A stretch of 64,000 nucleotides of DNA. Source: Dyadobacter sp. CY345. GTDB lineage: Bacteria > Bacteroidota > Bacteroidia > Cytophagales > Spirosomataceae. Shown piece after piece: positions 26,133-35,514 of the stretch (within the stretch, counting starts at the first letter, position 1; every line of letters begins with the position of its first letter). The DNA lies in the NCBI RefSeq assembly GCF_021502725.1, contig NZ_JAKFFS010000005.1, forward strand, positions 248,001 through 312,000, in the 5' to 3' direction. The notes under the pieces are model-generated. The model saw nothing but the letters and a program-made list of their open reading frames with translations, searched no databases and was not told the origin of the DNA. Made by a program: the position numbers and the translations under genes.

Positions 26133-26624
26133 TTATTCAGACTTGGCACCATAACATACAATTTCTCCAGCGGGAATAGTCAGTCGAATCGATTTACCAT
26201 TTCTAACTTCCACATTGAGCTCATTCGGACATTCATTGGTACCGTGGAGACAATACAGTTTTGAGCCTATTGGATGAATTTTATCATCGATGGTAACGTG
26301 AATAGTTGCTGTCGAAATTTGATTTAGATTTATAGCGCACAAATATTCCATATTATCCAAAATCCGTGACCAGGCCAGGACATTAAAATACTGGTCGCCT
26401 GATTCATTCGGATAATAAAAGTCAACCCCGTTTTCACTAACCTGACGCTCGTAGAATTTCCCGTTGATTAACGCCGGATATTCCCGCAAAAACTCTTCCA
26501 ACGCTGTCATTCTATTGTCACTCGATTTGTACCGTTCGACAAAAGATACCAACGCTACGTTATATCCTGTCGGAAGCATATTAGCCTTAAAGATCTGAGC
26601 CGGACTTGCAATTATCTCTGTCAT
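26133..26624 (-). CDS. Orphan alpha-amylase (GH13) C-terminal domain fragment
   Basis: 163 residues resembling the end of a GH13 alpha-amylase: the last barrel helix (YPALINGKFYERQVSENGVD), then the beta-sandwich domain C with FNVLAWSRILDNMEYLCAINLN and a closing RLTIPAGEIVCYG strand. The catalytic TIM barrel, with its Asp/Glu/Asp residues, is missing, and no reading frame for it lies upstream (26625-26912). It is therefore either a gene remnant or a stand-alone domain. The frame is intact with an ATG, so it may still be expressed. The assignment is by motif memory and moderately sure. Confidence 0.6.
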   Translation of the reverse strand: MTEIIASPAQIFKANMLPTGYNVALVSFVERYKSSDNRMTALEEFLREYPALINGKFYERQVSENGVDFYYPNESGDQYFNVLAWSRILDNMEYLCAINLNQISTATIHVTIDDKIHPIGSKLYCLHGTNECPNELNVEVRNGKSIRLTIPAGEIVCYGAKSE

Positions 26625-26912
26625 AAGCTGCCGTAGTTATCTGGTGAAAGTGTAAATACTGATCTTACAAATCATATACCAATGTTAATGGTTTTATCAA
26701 TGTCAGCGCCCAATGAATGGTTTTCTTCAAATTATAAATCAAGCTATTTAACTAACGAAATATTTAACGCAACAAAAAATCTGTTGTTGATTTATACAAG
26801 CAATAACCGCCCTGGGACATTTACTTCAAATATTGAAAAAAGTAGCTTTGAAAATGGTTCCGCTAAACCGGACTCCCATTTTTCACGCAATTTTCAATAA
26901 ACTTTAAGTACT

Positions 26913-27788
26913 ATGGGCCACAAACAGATCGCTTACAAATATCAACAAGTCGGGAATTTAAACATTTTTTATCGTGAATCCGGAGATCCTTCCAAAGCGA
27001 CGATTGTGCTGCTCCACGGATTTCCAACTTCCTCACACATGTACCGGCGCCTGTTGCTTGAATTATCTGACGAATTTCATCTGATTGCGCCAGACTACCC
27101 AGGTTTTGGCAACAGCGACTTTCCTTCGCCAGATAAGTTTGAATATTCGTTTGCCAACATTTCAAATACTATTAACCAGTTTCTGCAAAATCTGAACTTG
27201 GCGAAATACGTGTTCATGATACAGGATTACGGAGCTCCGGTTGGGTTCAGAATCGCGACTGCCCATCCTGAAAGAGTCAGAGGTTTTATCGTACAGAATG
27301 GAAATGCGTATGAAGAAGGGCTTAGTGACGGCTTTGCAGATTCCAGAAGGTTCTGGCAAAACAGAACTCCGGAAACGGAAAAACCAATGCGGGCATTATT
27401 TGGCCTGGAAAGCATCAGGTGGCAGTATACTTTCGGTGCGCGAAATCCCGAGAATATCAGCCCTGATACCTGGGATCTCGATCATGCAAAAATTTCCAGA
27501 CCTGGAAATCACGAAGCCCAATTAGACCTGCTTCACGATTATCAAACCAACATAAAACTTTATCCGGAATGGCAACAATATCTGAGGGATAACCAACCGC
27601 CGATGCTGATAACATGGGGACGTAATGATCCGTTTTTCCCGGAACCTGGTGCAAAAGCATATTTAAACGATGTTAAAAATGCAGAATATTATTCGTACGA
27701 TACCGGTCACTTTGCCCTTGAAGAAGACGGATTGGATATCTCAAATAAAATCAGGGGCTTTATGCAACGTTTACCTGCGGAAAGATGA
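26913..27788 (+). CDS. Alpha/beta hydrolase, haloalkane-dehalogenase/epoxide-hydrolase type
   Basis: 291 residues, soluble. Oxyanion motif HGFP (residue ~35), nucleophile Asp105 in MIQDYGAPVG instead of Ser, as in haloalkane dehalogenases and epoxide hydrolases, acid Asp in GRNDPFF and His in TGHFALEEDG. A helical cap domain with several Trp (WQNRTPETEKPM, RWQYTFG) covers the site. It is a close paralogue of the protein at 37766-38629 (for example LIAPDYPGFGNS versus LIAPDYPGYGRS and nearly the same YDYQTN...QQYLRD segment). A -7-like TAGCTTTG lies at 26843-26850. The substrate is unknown. Confidence 0.9.
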   Translation: MGHKQIAYKYQQVGNLNIFYRESGDPSKATIVLLHGFPTSSHMYRRLLLELSDEFHLIAPDYPGFGNSDFPSPDKFEYSFANISNTINQFLQNLNLAKYVFMIQDYGAPVGFRIATAHPERVRGFIVQNGNAYEEGLSDGFADSRRFWQNRTPETEKPMRALFGLESIRWQYTFGARNPENISPDTWDLDHAKISRPGNHEAQLDLLHDYQTNIKLYPEWQQYLRDNQPPMLITWGRNDPFFPEPGAKAYLNDVKNAEYYSYDTGHFALEEDGLDISNKIRGFMQRLPAER

Positions 27789-27830
27789 AAAGTGCTTATT
27801 GTGATAAATTAGCATTCCTCAATTTGTACC

Positions 27831-27863
27831 AAAAAGCCATGTCCGTTTTAAACATGGCTTTTT
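27831..27863. terminator. Terminator after the alpha/beta hydrolase gene
   Basis: 12-bp perfect stem AAAAAGCCATGT / ACATGGCTTTTT with a 9-nt loop and a U-tract on the + transcript, 43 bp after the stop. It could also act on the minus strand. Confidence 0.82.
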
Positions 27864-28036
27864 CGTGTGACAAGTCTTTGCATATCTCGCCGGCATTCAG
27901 AAATAAATCTGCTTTTCAGATCGTCACAAGTTTGCAACTTTGACCAATAATATTCTTGATTTCTCCGTCTGGCGCAACATCACTATTCACCAGATCGAAA
28001 ACAGTTTTCGAAAAATCATACATACTTTTTGGCAAC

Positions 28037-28852
28037 TTATTTTGTTCCCGCTGCCTTGATAATCACCTCAGCAACTTTTTCAGGTTTGGAGAGCAGAGCA
28101 ACGTGACTGGCAGGAAGGTGATAGACGGTTGCGTGGATCTTTGCTGCCATTTCAGTTTCCAGTTGCGGCGCAATCACTTGATCATTATCAGATACAATGT
28201 AAAAACTCGGTTTATTTTTCCATGCCGGGTTAGATATCTTCGCACCTAATGTACTCACGTGAAACCGGCCCTGGCCTGCGGCAAGCACCATTGCCTCCTG
28301 CTTTGGCAAATCCTGAGCAAAATGTTTTACAATAGTTTCTTCTTTAAGGCGGATATAACCATCTGTGATTACCGGGTCGGAAAAACCGGGCACGTTGGGT
28401 ATTTTTCTGACTTCATAGGCTTCCTTACTGATACTTTCCAGGCTCTGTCCTTCATCCGGCGCATAGGCGGCAACGTACACCAAAGCTTTTACCCGCTCGT
28501 CATTTCCCGCTTGAGTAATGACAGCGCCTCCCCAAGAGTGTCCTACCAATACAACATTTCCTTTGGCCTCGGTAATGGCCCGGTTGACAAAAGCGACGTC
28601 ATCGTTTAAAGAAGTCAGCGGATTTTGAACAGCAATAACCTGGAACCCTTGTTTTTGCAAGATCGGTATTACTTTGTTCCAGCTCGAACCATCTGCAAAT
28701 GCGCCATGGACCAGAATAATGGTAGGCTTTTCTTCAACATTCTCTAACGAGGAGGTGTGATCATCTGGCTCGGAAAAAGACATCATTGGACACATAATTA
28801 ATAGCAGTGCCAAACTGGCCAAATTGGCCAAAACTGATTTTGAAAGTTTCAT
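28037..28852 (-). CDS. Exported alpha/beta hydrolase (EstC/salicylate-esterase-like)
   Basis: 271 residues with an N-terminal signal peptide (LANLASLALLLIMCPMMSFS). The mature part matches the plant-methylesterase/pyrethroid-esterase group: VHGAFADGSSWNKVI, nucleophile Ser in GHSWGG, acid Asp probably in SDNDQVI, His in ASHVALL. These enzymes are mostly small single-domain esterases. It is 115 bp downstream of the AraC regulator on the same strand, so the two could be linked. Export suggests action in the periplasm. Confidence 0.88.
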   Translation of the reverse strand: MKLSKSVLANLASLALLLIMCPMMSFSEPDDHTSSLENVEEKPTIILVHGAFADGSSWNKVIPILQKQGFQVIAVQNPLTSLNDDVAFVNRAITEAKGNVVLVGHSWGGAVITQAGNDERVKALVYVAAYAPDEGQSLESISKEAYEVRKIPNVPGFSDPVITDGYIRLKEETIVKHFAQDLPKQEAMVLAAGQGRFHVSTLGAKISNPAWKNKPSFYIVSDNDQVIAPQLETEMAAKIHATVYHLPASHVALLSKPEKVAEVIIKAAGTK

Positions 28853-28967
28853 ATTGTTTATTTAAAATGTAAATGCAAGTCTATAACAAAAGAAATTATA
28901 TTGAACGATACGTTATGTACGCAAACAGGTCTGTTCAGTTGGTCTTCTGTATAATGTTTTACTAATT

Positions 28968-29837
28968 TTAAAAACCGGCAGGACATGTTTTCCGGTAATC
29001 TGTAAAATTGCAGCCGCATCCCATTTTGAAGAATTTACTGAAATGAGCAGTATCTTCAAATCCCAGTTTATATGCAATGGCCTTCATACTGACACCTTCA
29101 ACCAAGGCCATTCGCTTTGCTTGCAGCAATAATCGTTTTCTAATATTTGCACTTGCTGACATTCCTGTTTCCTGTTTGATAATCTGATTGAGATAATTTG
29201 GTGTAACGGACAACTCATTGGCATAATCCATCACCTTTTTGTTCACATGGTAACGCCGTTCAAGCAGATCAAAAAACCTCTTTGCCAGCGAACTCATATC
29301 TGCCTTGAACGATGAACGATGCACAACGGACCGTTGCCTGAGCAAATAGAGCAGAACGATCCTGATATATCCTGAAAGAACTTCCATTTTCTGACCATGC
29401 GAATCTTTTAATTCCTGACGCATGCATTGAATGACACTCATGATCGTTGCAGTTGTCATGCCATCAATTTCAAATACACGTGAAATGCAATACGAGAGAT
29501 TTGGGTAAGGTGAGTTGAGATCCGTTGGAATAATTCCGGCAGGAAACCGGACAACAAGCCCTTCCAGATCATATGCGGATCTGATATGATATGCCAGGCT
29601 GGGTGCCAGAAAAAGGATCATTCCTTCCGAAACCTCGATCGTTTCGAGTTCAAACATAATTTGAAAATGCCCTTTGGTGAGCCAGATAAGTTCAACAACC
29701 TGCTCCTGTTTGACATGGCGTACTGAAAAATATCCGGCATGTAACGGAAGTATCTCAAAGGGTTCGCTGGCAGACACCGGAAATTCTACCGGCCGGTGAA
29801 CCAGATTGGGAGGTGCTATAAAGCTTTTCATAACCAT
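28968..29837 (-). CDS. AraC-family transcriptional regulator
   Basis: 289 residues: N-terminal AraC-type cupin sensing domain (about 20-120, with the beta-strand run VELIWLTKGHFQIMFE), a linker, and a C-terminal pair of HTH motifs (VMDYANELSVTPNYLNQIIK, then MKAIAYKLGFEDTAHFSKFF). ATGs at 29837 and 29831 are both possible. The ligand is unknown. It lies between two alpha/beta hydrolase genes on the same strand (60 bp after one, 115 bp before the other), so control of esterase genes is plausible. Confidence 0.92.
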   Translation of the reverse strand: MVMKSFIAPPNLVHRPVEFPVSASEPFEILPLHAGYFSVRHVKQEQVVELIWLTKGHFQIMFELETIEVSEGMILFLAPSLAYHIRSAYDLEGLVVRFPAGIIPTDLNSPYPNLSYCISRVFEIDGMTTATIMSVIQCMRQELKDSHGQKMEVLSGYIRIVLLYLLRQRSVVHRSSFKADMSSLAKRFFDLLERRYHVNKKVMDYANELSVTPNYLNQIIKQETGMSASANIRKRLLLQAKRMALVEGVSMKAIAYKLGFEDTAHFSKFFKMGCGCNFTDYRKTCPAGF

Positions 29838-29896
29838 TGATTATTTACTATTTTAACAGAGAAATTCCGGATCAATGTTTGCATTTACTGCAAAAC

Positions 29897-30736
29897 TTAA
29901 ATTCTTTCATGTAGCCAGCGTAGTATGTCCTTCACTACAATGCCATGGTATTTGTCATTAAGAAGATCGTGATAATGCCCCTCGTACAATTTCAGCCGCT
30001 TGTCCGTTGAAGAAGCTTGCTCGAAAAAGTATTTGCTTCCGCTCGGGTTTGTCGCTTTGTCGGCAGTGCCATGCAGTATAAGGAGCGGCAGATTTATTTC
30101 GGACATATTATTTTTCAAAAAGTCTGCGGCATATAATAACTGCTGCATTGTTTTTGCCGGTTGCTTTTCGTTTGCCAGCAGTGGATCGTTATTCATTGTT
30201 TCAACAACAGACTGGTCACGGGAAAAATCCTGATTATTTAATTTAACGAGCCTTGTGTGGGGAATCAGGTTGCCAAGTAGCTTCATTACCGCCAAAGCAA
30301 AGCCGGGAACGGGAAGATGAAAAGCAAAGCTCTCAGCAATGAGTCCTTTTAATTTGGCTTGATGCGTTACTGCGTAAACAGATGCGAACACACCTCCTGC
30401 ACTATGGCCTAAAAGAAAAATAGGCCGGTTTGGATGTTCACATATTATGATTTCGATCAATTGGTCAATGTCCGAGATGATATCTCTGTAATCCGAAATG
30501 TAGTATCGTTCACCATCCGATTCTCCCCGGCCGCGAAGATCGAGGGCATACACTTCGTACTGATGTTCGTTGAGCTGTGCAGCAAAGTTTTTATAATATC
30601 CGCTGTGGGAATTTAGCCCATGGATGATGATTACGACACACTTTGGTCTTCCGCCATTAACCCAGTTTCGATAAAAAATATTTTGGCCCTTATCGTTACC
30701 GAAATTTGATGTCCGTTCCGTAGATCTCGATTCCAT
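29897..30736 (-). CDS. Alpha/beta hydrolase, monoacylglycerol-lipase/lysophospholipase type
   Basis: 279 residues of the Hydrolase_4 (serine aminopeptidase S33) group, no signal peptide. IIHGLNSHSGYY holds the oxyanion hole, LDLRGRGESDGERYYISDY is the group signature, nucleophile Ser is in GHSAGG, Asp in LHGTADKATNP and His in EGHYHDLLND. A helical lid follows the nucleophile. Monoacylglycerol lipase or lysophospholipase activity is the usual call for this motif set. It is the first gene of a possible unit with the AraC regulator (59-bp gap). Confidence 0.88.
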   Translation of the reverse strand: MESRSTERTSNFGNDKGQNIFYRNWVNGGRPKCVVIIIHGLNSHSGYYKNFAAQLNEHQYEVYALDLRGRGESDGERYYISDYRDIISDIDQLIEIIICEHPNRPIFLLGHSAGGVFASVYAVTHQAKLKGLIAESFAFHLPVPGFALAVMKLLGNLIPHTRLVKLNNQDFSRDQSVVETMNNDPLLANEKQPAKTMQQLLYAADFLKNNMSEINLPLLILHGTADKATNPSGSKYFFEQASSTDKRLKLYEGHYHDLLNDKYHGIVVKDILRWLHERI

Positions 30737-30988
30737 GGATTGATTTGAGTTTTGATGTACTAAATCCCTTTCTAAAAGTTATAGTAACCAAACACATGCC
30801 AAACGGAGACACTACCGGAAGCAATCAGTGTAAATTATTTAAATAATTAACATACAAGTAGTTATAAAATTTTATCAATGTAAGGGAAACCTAAGGACAG
30901 GTATACTGTTCCGAAAATATCGGAGCGAGCCATGGCAGACTCCGGAAAAAAAGTAGGCCGGATTGGATTTTTATTTATTATAAAGGCC

Positions 30989-32953
30989 TCACGAAGGATT
31001 TAAAAAATCTTCCCTCCTGATACCCAGTTTTGCCATTTTAGATTCCAGCGTCGTTGGTTTTATATTGAGAATTTCCGCAGCGCCTTCCGCTCCACGGATG
31101 AGGCCTTTGGATTTTTTTAGAATGGAAATGATATATTCTCGTTCCGTTTCTCTCTGGACATGCTTAACATCTTCAAGCGTTTCAATATTTTTCTTGCCGG
31201 CTAATTCGGCGGAAGATGAAGTTAGGCTACGCATCAGTTCCAGTTTCGCTTTTCCGTCGTTGAGAATAACAGATTGCTCAATTACATTAACAAGTTCACG
31301 AATATTTCCGGGCCAGTCGTATGCTTGCATTTCCTCGATCATCGATTCCGCAATACCGTTGAATTCCTTGTTAAATTCTGTGCAAAATTTGTTAGCAAAA
31401 AATAACGAAAGTGCCATGATATCTCCTTTCCTCTCTCTTAGGGGCGGCAGTGTAATGGGGAAAACATTCAGACGATAATATAAATCCAGCCTGAATGTGC
31501 CCTTCGCTACTTCCTTTTCAAGGTTCCGGTTCGTTGCGGCAATGATCCGGACATTTACTTTCCTCGACGAATTACTACCCACATATTCAATTTCCTTTTC
31601 CTGCAAAACCCGCAACAACTTTACCTGCATTTCAAGCGGCAACTCTCCTATTTCGTCCAGGAATATCGTACCTCCTTCTGCCTGTTCAAACTTACCTTTT
31701 CGTTTTTCAAAGGCACCGGTGAACGAACCCTTTTCGTGCCCATATAGCTCAGATTCAATTAAGGCAGCAGGAATAGCGGCGCAATTCACCTTTATAAACG
31801 GCCCCTTTTTTCTGGGTGAAAGTGTATGGACAGCCAATGCAACATTCTCCTTGCCAGTACCGCTCTCGCCCAAAATCAAAATCGAAGTACTGTATGGGGC
31901 CACCTGCATAGTATGATCTAAGGCTGCCAATAATAGCGGATCGCTTCCGACTATTCCTTTAAACCCAGGAACAAACGCCGACTGAACGGCTAAATAATTG
32001 CCAGATTTTGGCAGAGCTGTTTTCGAAGTTACCGCCACATCCGGGTGTAAATCTGCTGATTCACGCAGAAACAAATTAATCCGATTCAATAACGCAATAT
32101 GATTTTTTGTATAGATATCTGGCTGTCGGCTATAAAAGAAATAATGCACCAATGACCCGTTCTTCAACTGGACTGGATATACGAGGTATGATTGCAGTTT
32201 AAAGGCGTCACAAAATACGTTCGGAAGCGTCATAAGTCCGGCTGTCTGATTTGAAATTCCGACATTGTAAATGACGGCTTGATTGTCAGAATCAGAAATG
32301 GCAATTATTTTGGACATTGCGGTTTCATTGAAACCTGTGATCGTCATTAACTCCTTTTTCCCGATAAATTGATATTCATCATATCCGATTCGCAGATAAG
32401 CCATATCGTCAAACTGCGAGGCATTAAGTGGCCGAGAGCCGACCACTATAAGATCAAAAGGAATATGAGCTTGTATCGTCTTAGAAATATGGAGTAACTT
32501 TTGGTGAGGGGCTGTCGTATTGTTGCTTATTTCTGCTAATTGTTTTTGCAAGATTTCTTCCTGACGCAATCTTGATTCGAAGCTATGCCTAAGACGATAA
32601 ATAGCAATGTCTATGGCCACAAGCAGATCTTTTTTTCGGAATGGCTTGACGATAAATCCATAAGGATCAGTGGTTTTGGCTTCTTCAAGTATTTCCTGGC
32701 TGGAATTCGCCGATATGTAAACAAATGCAATATTTTCAGCTTTTAGTTTTTTGGCCAGGTCTATCCCCGATTGTTTCCCATCCAATCTAATATCCAGAAG
32801 TACAAGGTCCGGCTTGTGTTTTTGCAGAATTTCATCAGCTTCTTCAAATGATGCAGCGATGCCACTGATCCGGTATCCCGCCTCCTTTAAAATTACCCGT
32901 AAATCATTCGCAACAACAAATTCGTCTTCTACAATCAACACATTATCATTCAT
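30989..32953 (-). CDS. Sigma-54-dependent response regulator (REC-AAA+-Fis)
   Basis: 654 residues: receiver domain (1-120, phospho-acceptor Asp54 in LVLLDIRL, Lys103), a ~190-residue middle region that looks like a GAF-type sensor (about 140-300), the AAA+ activator domain (~330-570; Walker A GESGTGKE 362-369, GSFTGA 409-414 in place of GAFTGA, Walker B GGTIFLDE 428-435) and a Fis-type HTH (ILNIKPTTLESKMAKLGI). It activates sigma-54 promoters after phosphorylation. It follows the two TPR kinases on the same strand with only 27 bp to the nearer one, so they are its likely phosphodonors. A Ser in the loop motif is a known tolerated variant. Confidence 0.94.
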   Translation of the reverse strand: MNDNVLIVEDEFVVANDLRVILKEAGYRISGIAASFEEADEILQKHKPDLVLLDIRLDGKQSGIDLAKKLKAENIAFVYISANSSQEILEEAKTTDPYGFIVKPFRKKDLLVAIDIAIYRLRHSFESRLRQEEILQKQLAEISNNTTAPHQKLLHISKTIQAHIPFDLIVVGSRPLNASQFDDMAYLRIGYDEYQFIGKKELMTITGFNETAMSKIIAISDSDNQAVIYNVGISNQTAGLMTLPNVFCDAFKLQSYLVYPVQLKNGSLVHYFFYSRQPDIYTKNHIALLNRINLFLRESADLHPDVAVTSKTALPKSGNYLAVQSAFVPGFKGIVGSDPLLLAALDHTMQVAPYSTSILILGESGTGKENVALAVHTLSPRKKGPFIKVNCAAIPAALIESELYGHEKGSFTGAFEKRKGKFEQAEGGTIFLDEIGELPLEMQVKLLRVLQEKEIEYVGSNSSRKVNVRIIAATNRNLEKEVAKGTFRLDLYYRLNVFPITLPPLRERKGDIMALSLFFANKFCTEFNKEFNGIAESMIEEMQAYDWPGNIRELVNVIEQSVILNDGKAKLELMRSLTSSSAELAGKKNIETLEDVKHVQRETEREYIISILKKSKGLIRGAEGAAEILNIKPTTLESKMAKLGIRREDFLNPS

Positions 32954-32980
32954 AACTTTTATGATTTGGCATATCTGAAA

Positions 32981-35440
32981 TCATCTGACCAGTACAGGAA
33001 ATCTGACCGTTATGTGCACACCTTTGAGGCTTTCAATCGTAAAACTTCCTTTCAACTGTTTTGTCAGCCCTTGCATCAGATCAAGGCCTAATGAGTTATG
33101 CTGCATCAAATCAAGCTCAGCCGGCAGCCCAATACCGTTATCAGATATTTTCAAAAATAAATAATCCGCCCCTTCCCGTTTAAGATTGATGCATACCAAC
33201 CCACTATGCTCATTCAGGAAAGCATATTTAATCGCATTTACGATACTTTCATTAATGATAAGCCCAAGCGGAATTGCCTGCGAAACATCCAGGTACAGCG
33301 GCTCAATTCGCAGATCGTAGTTGATCCGGTTATCTGTGTCGAAACTTTCCTGCAGATAACCTACCAATTCACTGATATATTCAGGCATGGCAATCTGAGA
33401 CGTGTTTTCATCTAAATAAAGTTTTTGATGGATAAGCGACATGGCCTGCATGCGCCTGAGGCTGTCCTGGACTGCTGTCACTGCCGCATCATCTTCCAGA
33501 TAGGCAGATTGTGAATTGAGCAAACTGGTTACCATCTGAAGATTGTTCTTAACCCTGTGATGCACTTCCCTGATCAGCCATTCTTTTTCTTTAAGCAATT
33601 TTTCCTGCTCGGTATTCAGTGTTTCTAAATACACATTTTTCCTGTCCAATTCTTTCTGATTTGCTTCAAGCTGGCGATTGCTTCTTTGTTTCAGTGAATA
33701 ACGATTAAGCAATAAACCGATGATAATTAATAGAGACGCAGCTCCTGCCAGGGTAATATTTTTCGTTCTATCAGCTTCCTCTGCTTTGATTCTCTGTAAC
33801 TGATTCTGACTATTCAGCAGCCTGATATCCTTATCCTTTTTCTCAGCTTCATATTTCACTAATAATTCATTTGCCTTTTTTCGCTGGTCATAGCTGAATA
33901 CCGAATCCTTAAAGTCATTTCTCAGGTTTAGATTTTTTATAGCATCGAGATATCGCCCATCCAGTGAGTCAAGTTTGTATAGATTGTAGAAATACTCACC
34001 CTTTCCGGAAATGTCAGTTGCTGATATAAACTCTTTTCCCTGTTCCAAAAGTTCTCTGGCCTTGGCTGTGTTGCCAACCTTACGGTAAAAGGCAGCTATT
34101 TGAAAAAAGGCAGCCGGAAATTCGTCGTGGACATATTCCATCGGAAATTTTTCAGCCATGATCAGGAATATGTTGTAATTCTGTTCTGCAAGATCAAGTC
34201 TCTTCAAATTTTCATAGGTAATGCCAAGTAATAAGGCAAAGTGCATCTGTTCAAAGTAGGATGTAGGCGGGTATTTGGTTTCGGCTTCTTTCAGCAATGG
34301 TAACGCTTCTTTTGCTCTGCCAATCACGTTGAGTGTCCCGACTTTGCCTATTAACGATCTGTACCAATACATCCGTGACTCCCTCTTTTTATCTTTCAGG
34401 CTTTTGTCAAACCAGGTAATCGCCTCATCGGATTTAAATAGACGCTCATACACAAGCCCTCTGCGTGTATAAAATAATCCTATAAAAGTGGAATCTGATC
34501 GGGTGTTTATGCTTGCCAGACTCTTATTGGAAAACGTCAATGCATTGTTGAGCGCCCCCTTTCGATAAGCCAGCCAGGAAAGCGCATCATAAGGATATTG
34601 AGTTTGACGAAATTTTATTTCCGTTTGAAGTTTAATTATTTTATGTAAAAGTGCCTCGGCAACATCGTATCGCTTGTTAACAAAATTTTCTATATTTATT
34701 AACGAGAGTGTTTCAATCTCCTGCTCTTTTAAATGTTTTGTTTTAAAAATAGAAAGTGCTTTTTCAAACTTTGATAACCTGATCGGATCACCGTAACGAA
34801 GTACCTCACCTCCGCGTAAAAATGCCTGAGCCAAAGCCAGCGTATTTCCTGACCGCTCACACAACGTCTCGATTTCTGTAAACATTTTCTGACCTTCATC
34901 GGCGCGTCCCGACTGGTGAAGCAAATGAGCCCTAAGGGTCATACTTTCGATCTTCCATTGCGTGGGTGCAGATCTGCTAAAATTAATGGCTTCGTCTATA
35001 TACTTTGCCGCCTGATCCAGATCCGCTTTTCTGTTGCCTGGCATAAAAACATAGTAGCTTCCAAGTTCGATCAACAATCGTATTCTTGCAGAATCTTTCA
35101 GCCGCGTCAGCAGCTCCTTTGATTCTTTTATTTTTCCGGCATCTATCAAGCTGGTCCCTGGTGACGGCCTCCCATCGCTGTAACCTTCGCTGTAAGCAAG
35201 GATTGGACTTAATCCATAAACTTTACAGGGAATACGCACGGCACTGTCCATATCGATCTGTCCCTGACTGATGGTATGGAGATATTGCGCTGTGATCCGG
35301 ATCAGTAACCTTTGTCTGGCTACGTCGCTATAACCTGAGGTATTAGACTGCGCATTAGCGTTGACGACAAATAATGTAACTAGGCCTACCGACCTCAATA
35401 CCAACTGTATACTAGCCCAAAAGTGAAGTTTAAGGTTCAT
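32981..35440 (-). CDS. TPR-containing histidine kinase (HisKA_2/HWE-like)
   Basis: Membrane sensor kinase. I start it at 35440 (MNLKLHFWASIQLVL), which opens a signal-type segment ending near NANAQS; the frame is open to 35500. A long TPR region (about 60-560, MalT-like helical repeats) would lie outside, followed by one TM helix (ITLAGAASLLIIIGLLL), a coiled coil, the HisKA_2 phospho-acceptor box EVHHRVKNNLQMVTSLLNSQ and an HATPase domain with NESIVNAIKYAF and ISDNGIGLPAE. Peptides or surface proteins are typical inputs for TPR sensors, but the ligand is unknown. Similar in plan to its upstream neighbour; probably the same operon. Confidence 0.92.
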   Translation of the reverse strand: MNLKLHFWASIQLVLRSVGLVTLFVVNANAQSNTSGYSDVARQRLLIRITAQYLHTISQGQIDMDSAVRIPCKVYGLSPILAYSEGYSDGRPSPGTSLIDAGKIKESKELLTRLKDSARIRLLIELGSYYVFMPGNRKADLDQAAKYIDEAINFSRSAPTQWKIESMTLRAHLLHQSGRADEGQKMFTEIETLCERSGNTLALAQAFLRGGEVLRYGDPIRLSKFEKALSIFKTKHLKEQEIETLSLINIENFVNKRYDVAEALLHKIIKLQTEIKFRQTQYPYDALSWLAYRKGALNNALTFSNKSLASINTRSDSTFIGLFYTRRGLVYERLFKSDEAITWFDKSLKDKKRESRMYWYRSLIGKVGTLNVIGRAKEALPLLKEAETKYPPTSYFEQMHFALLLGITYENLKRLDLAEQNYNIFLIMAEKFPMEYVHDEFPAAFFQIAAFYRKVGNTAKARELLEQGKEFISATDISGKGEYFYNLYKLDSLDGRYLDAIKNLNLRNDFKDSVFSYDQRKKANELLVKYEAEKKDKDIRLLNSQNQLQRIKAEEADRTKNITLAGAASLLIIIGLLLNRYSLKQRSNRQLEANQKELDRKNVYLETLNTEQEKLLKEKEWLIREVHHRVKNNLQMVTSLLNSQSAYLEDDAAVTAVQDSLRRMQAMSLIHQKLYLDENTSQIAMPEYISELVGYLQESFDTDNRINYDLRIEPLYLDVSQAIPLGLIINESIVNAIKYAFLNEHSGLVCINLKREGADYLFLKISDNGIGLPAELDLMQHNSLGLDLMQGLTKQLKGSFTIESLKGVHITVRFPVLVR

Positions 35441-35514
35441 AACGATAGTTGAATAGTCCGAATAAATCAAAACCACACCGACCAGAAGTTTCAGGCTCAA
35501 AAATGAACATGAAT

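Noticed and set aside
26682..26900. 72-codon plus-strand frame ahead of the alpha/beta hydrolase gene
   Set aside because: No domain or signal, its start lacks context and it overlaps the promoter region expected for the hydrolase; Asn/Ser-rich composition looks non-coding.
30833..30848. 16-bp AT palindrome AATTATTTAAATAATT
   Set aside because: Pure A/T palindromes are expected in spacers of this composition and it has no partner site.
30989..32953. GSFTGA instead of GAFTGA as a loss of sigma-54 contact
   Set aside because: Ser at the second position is a frequently seen functional variant; the Phe-Thr core is intact.
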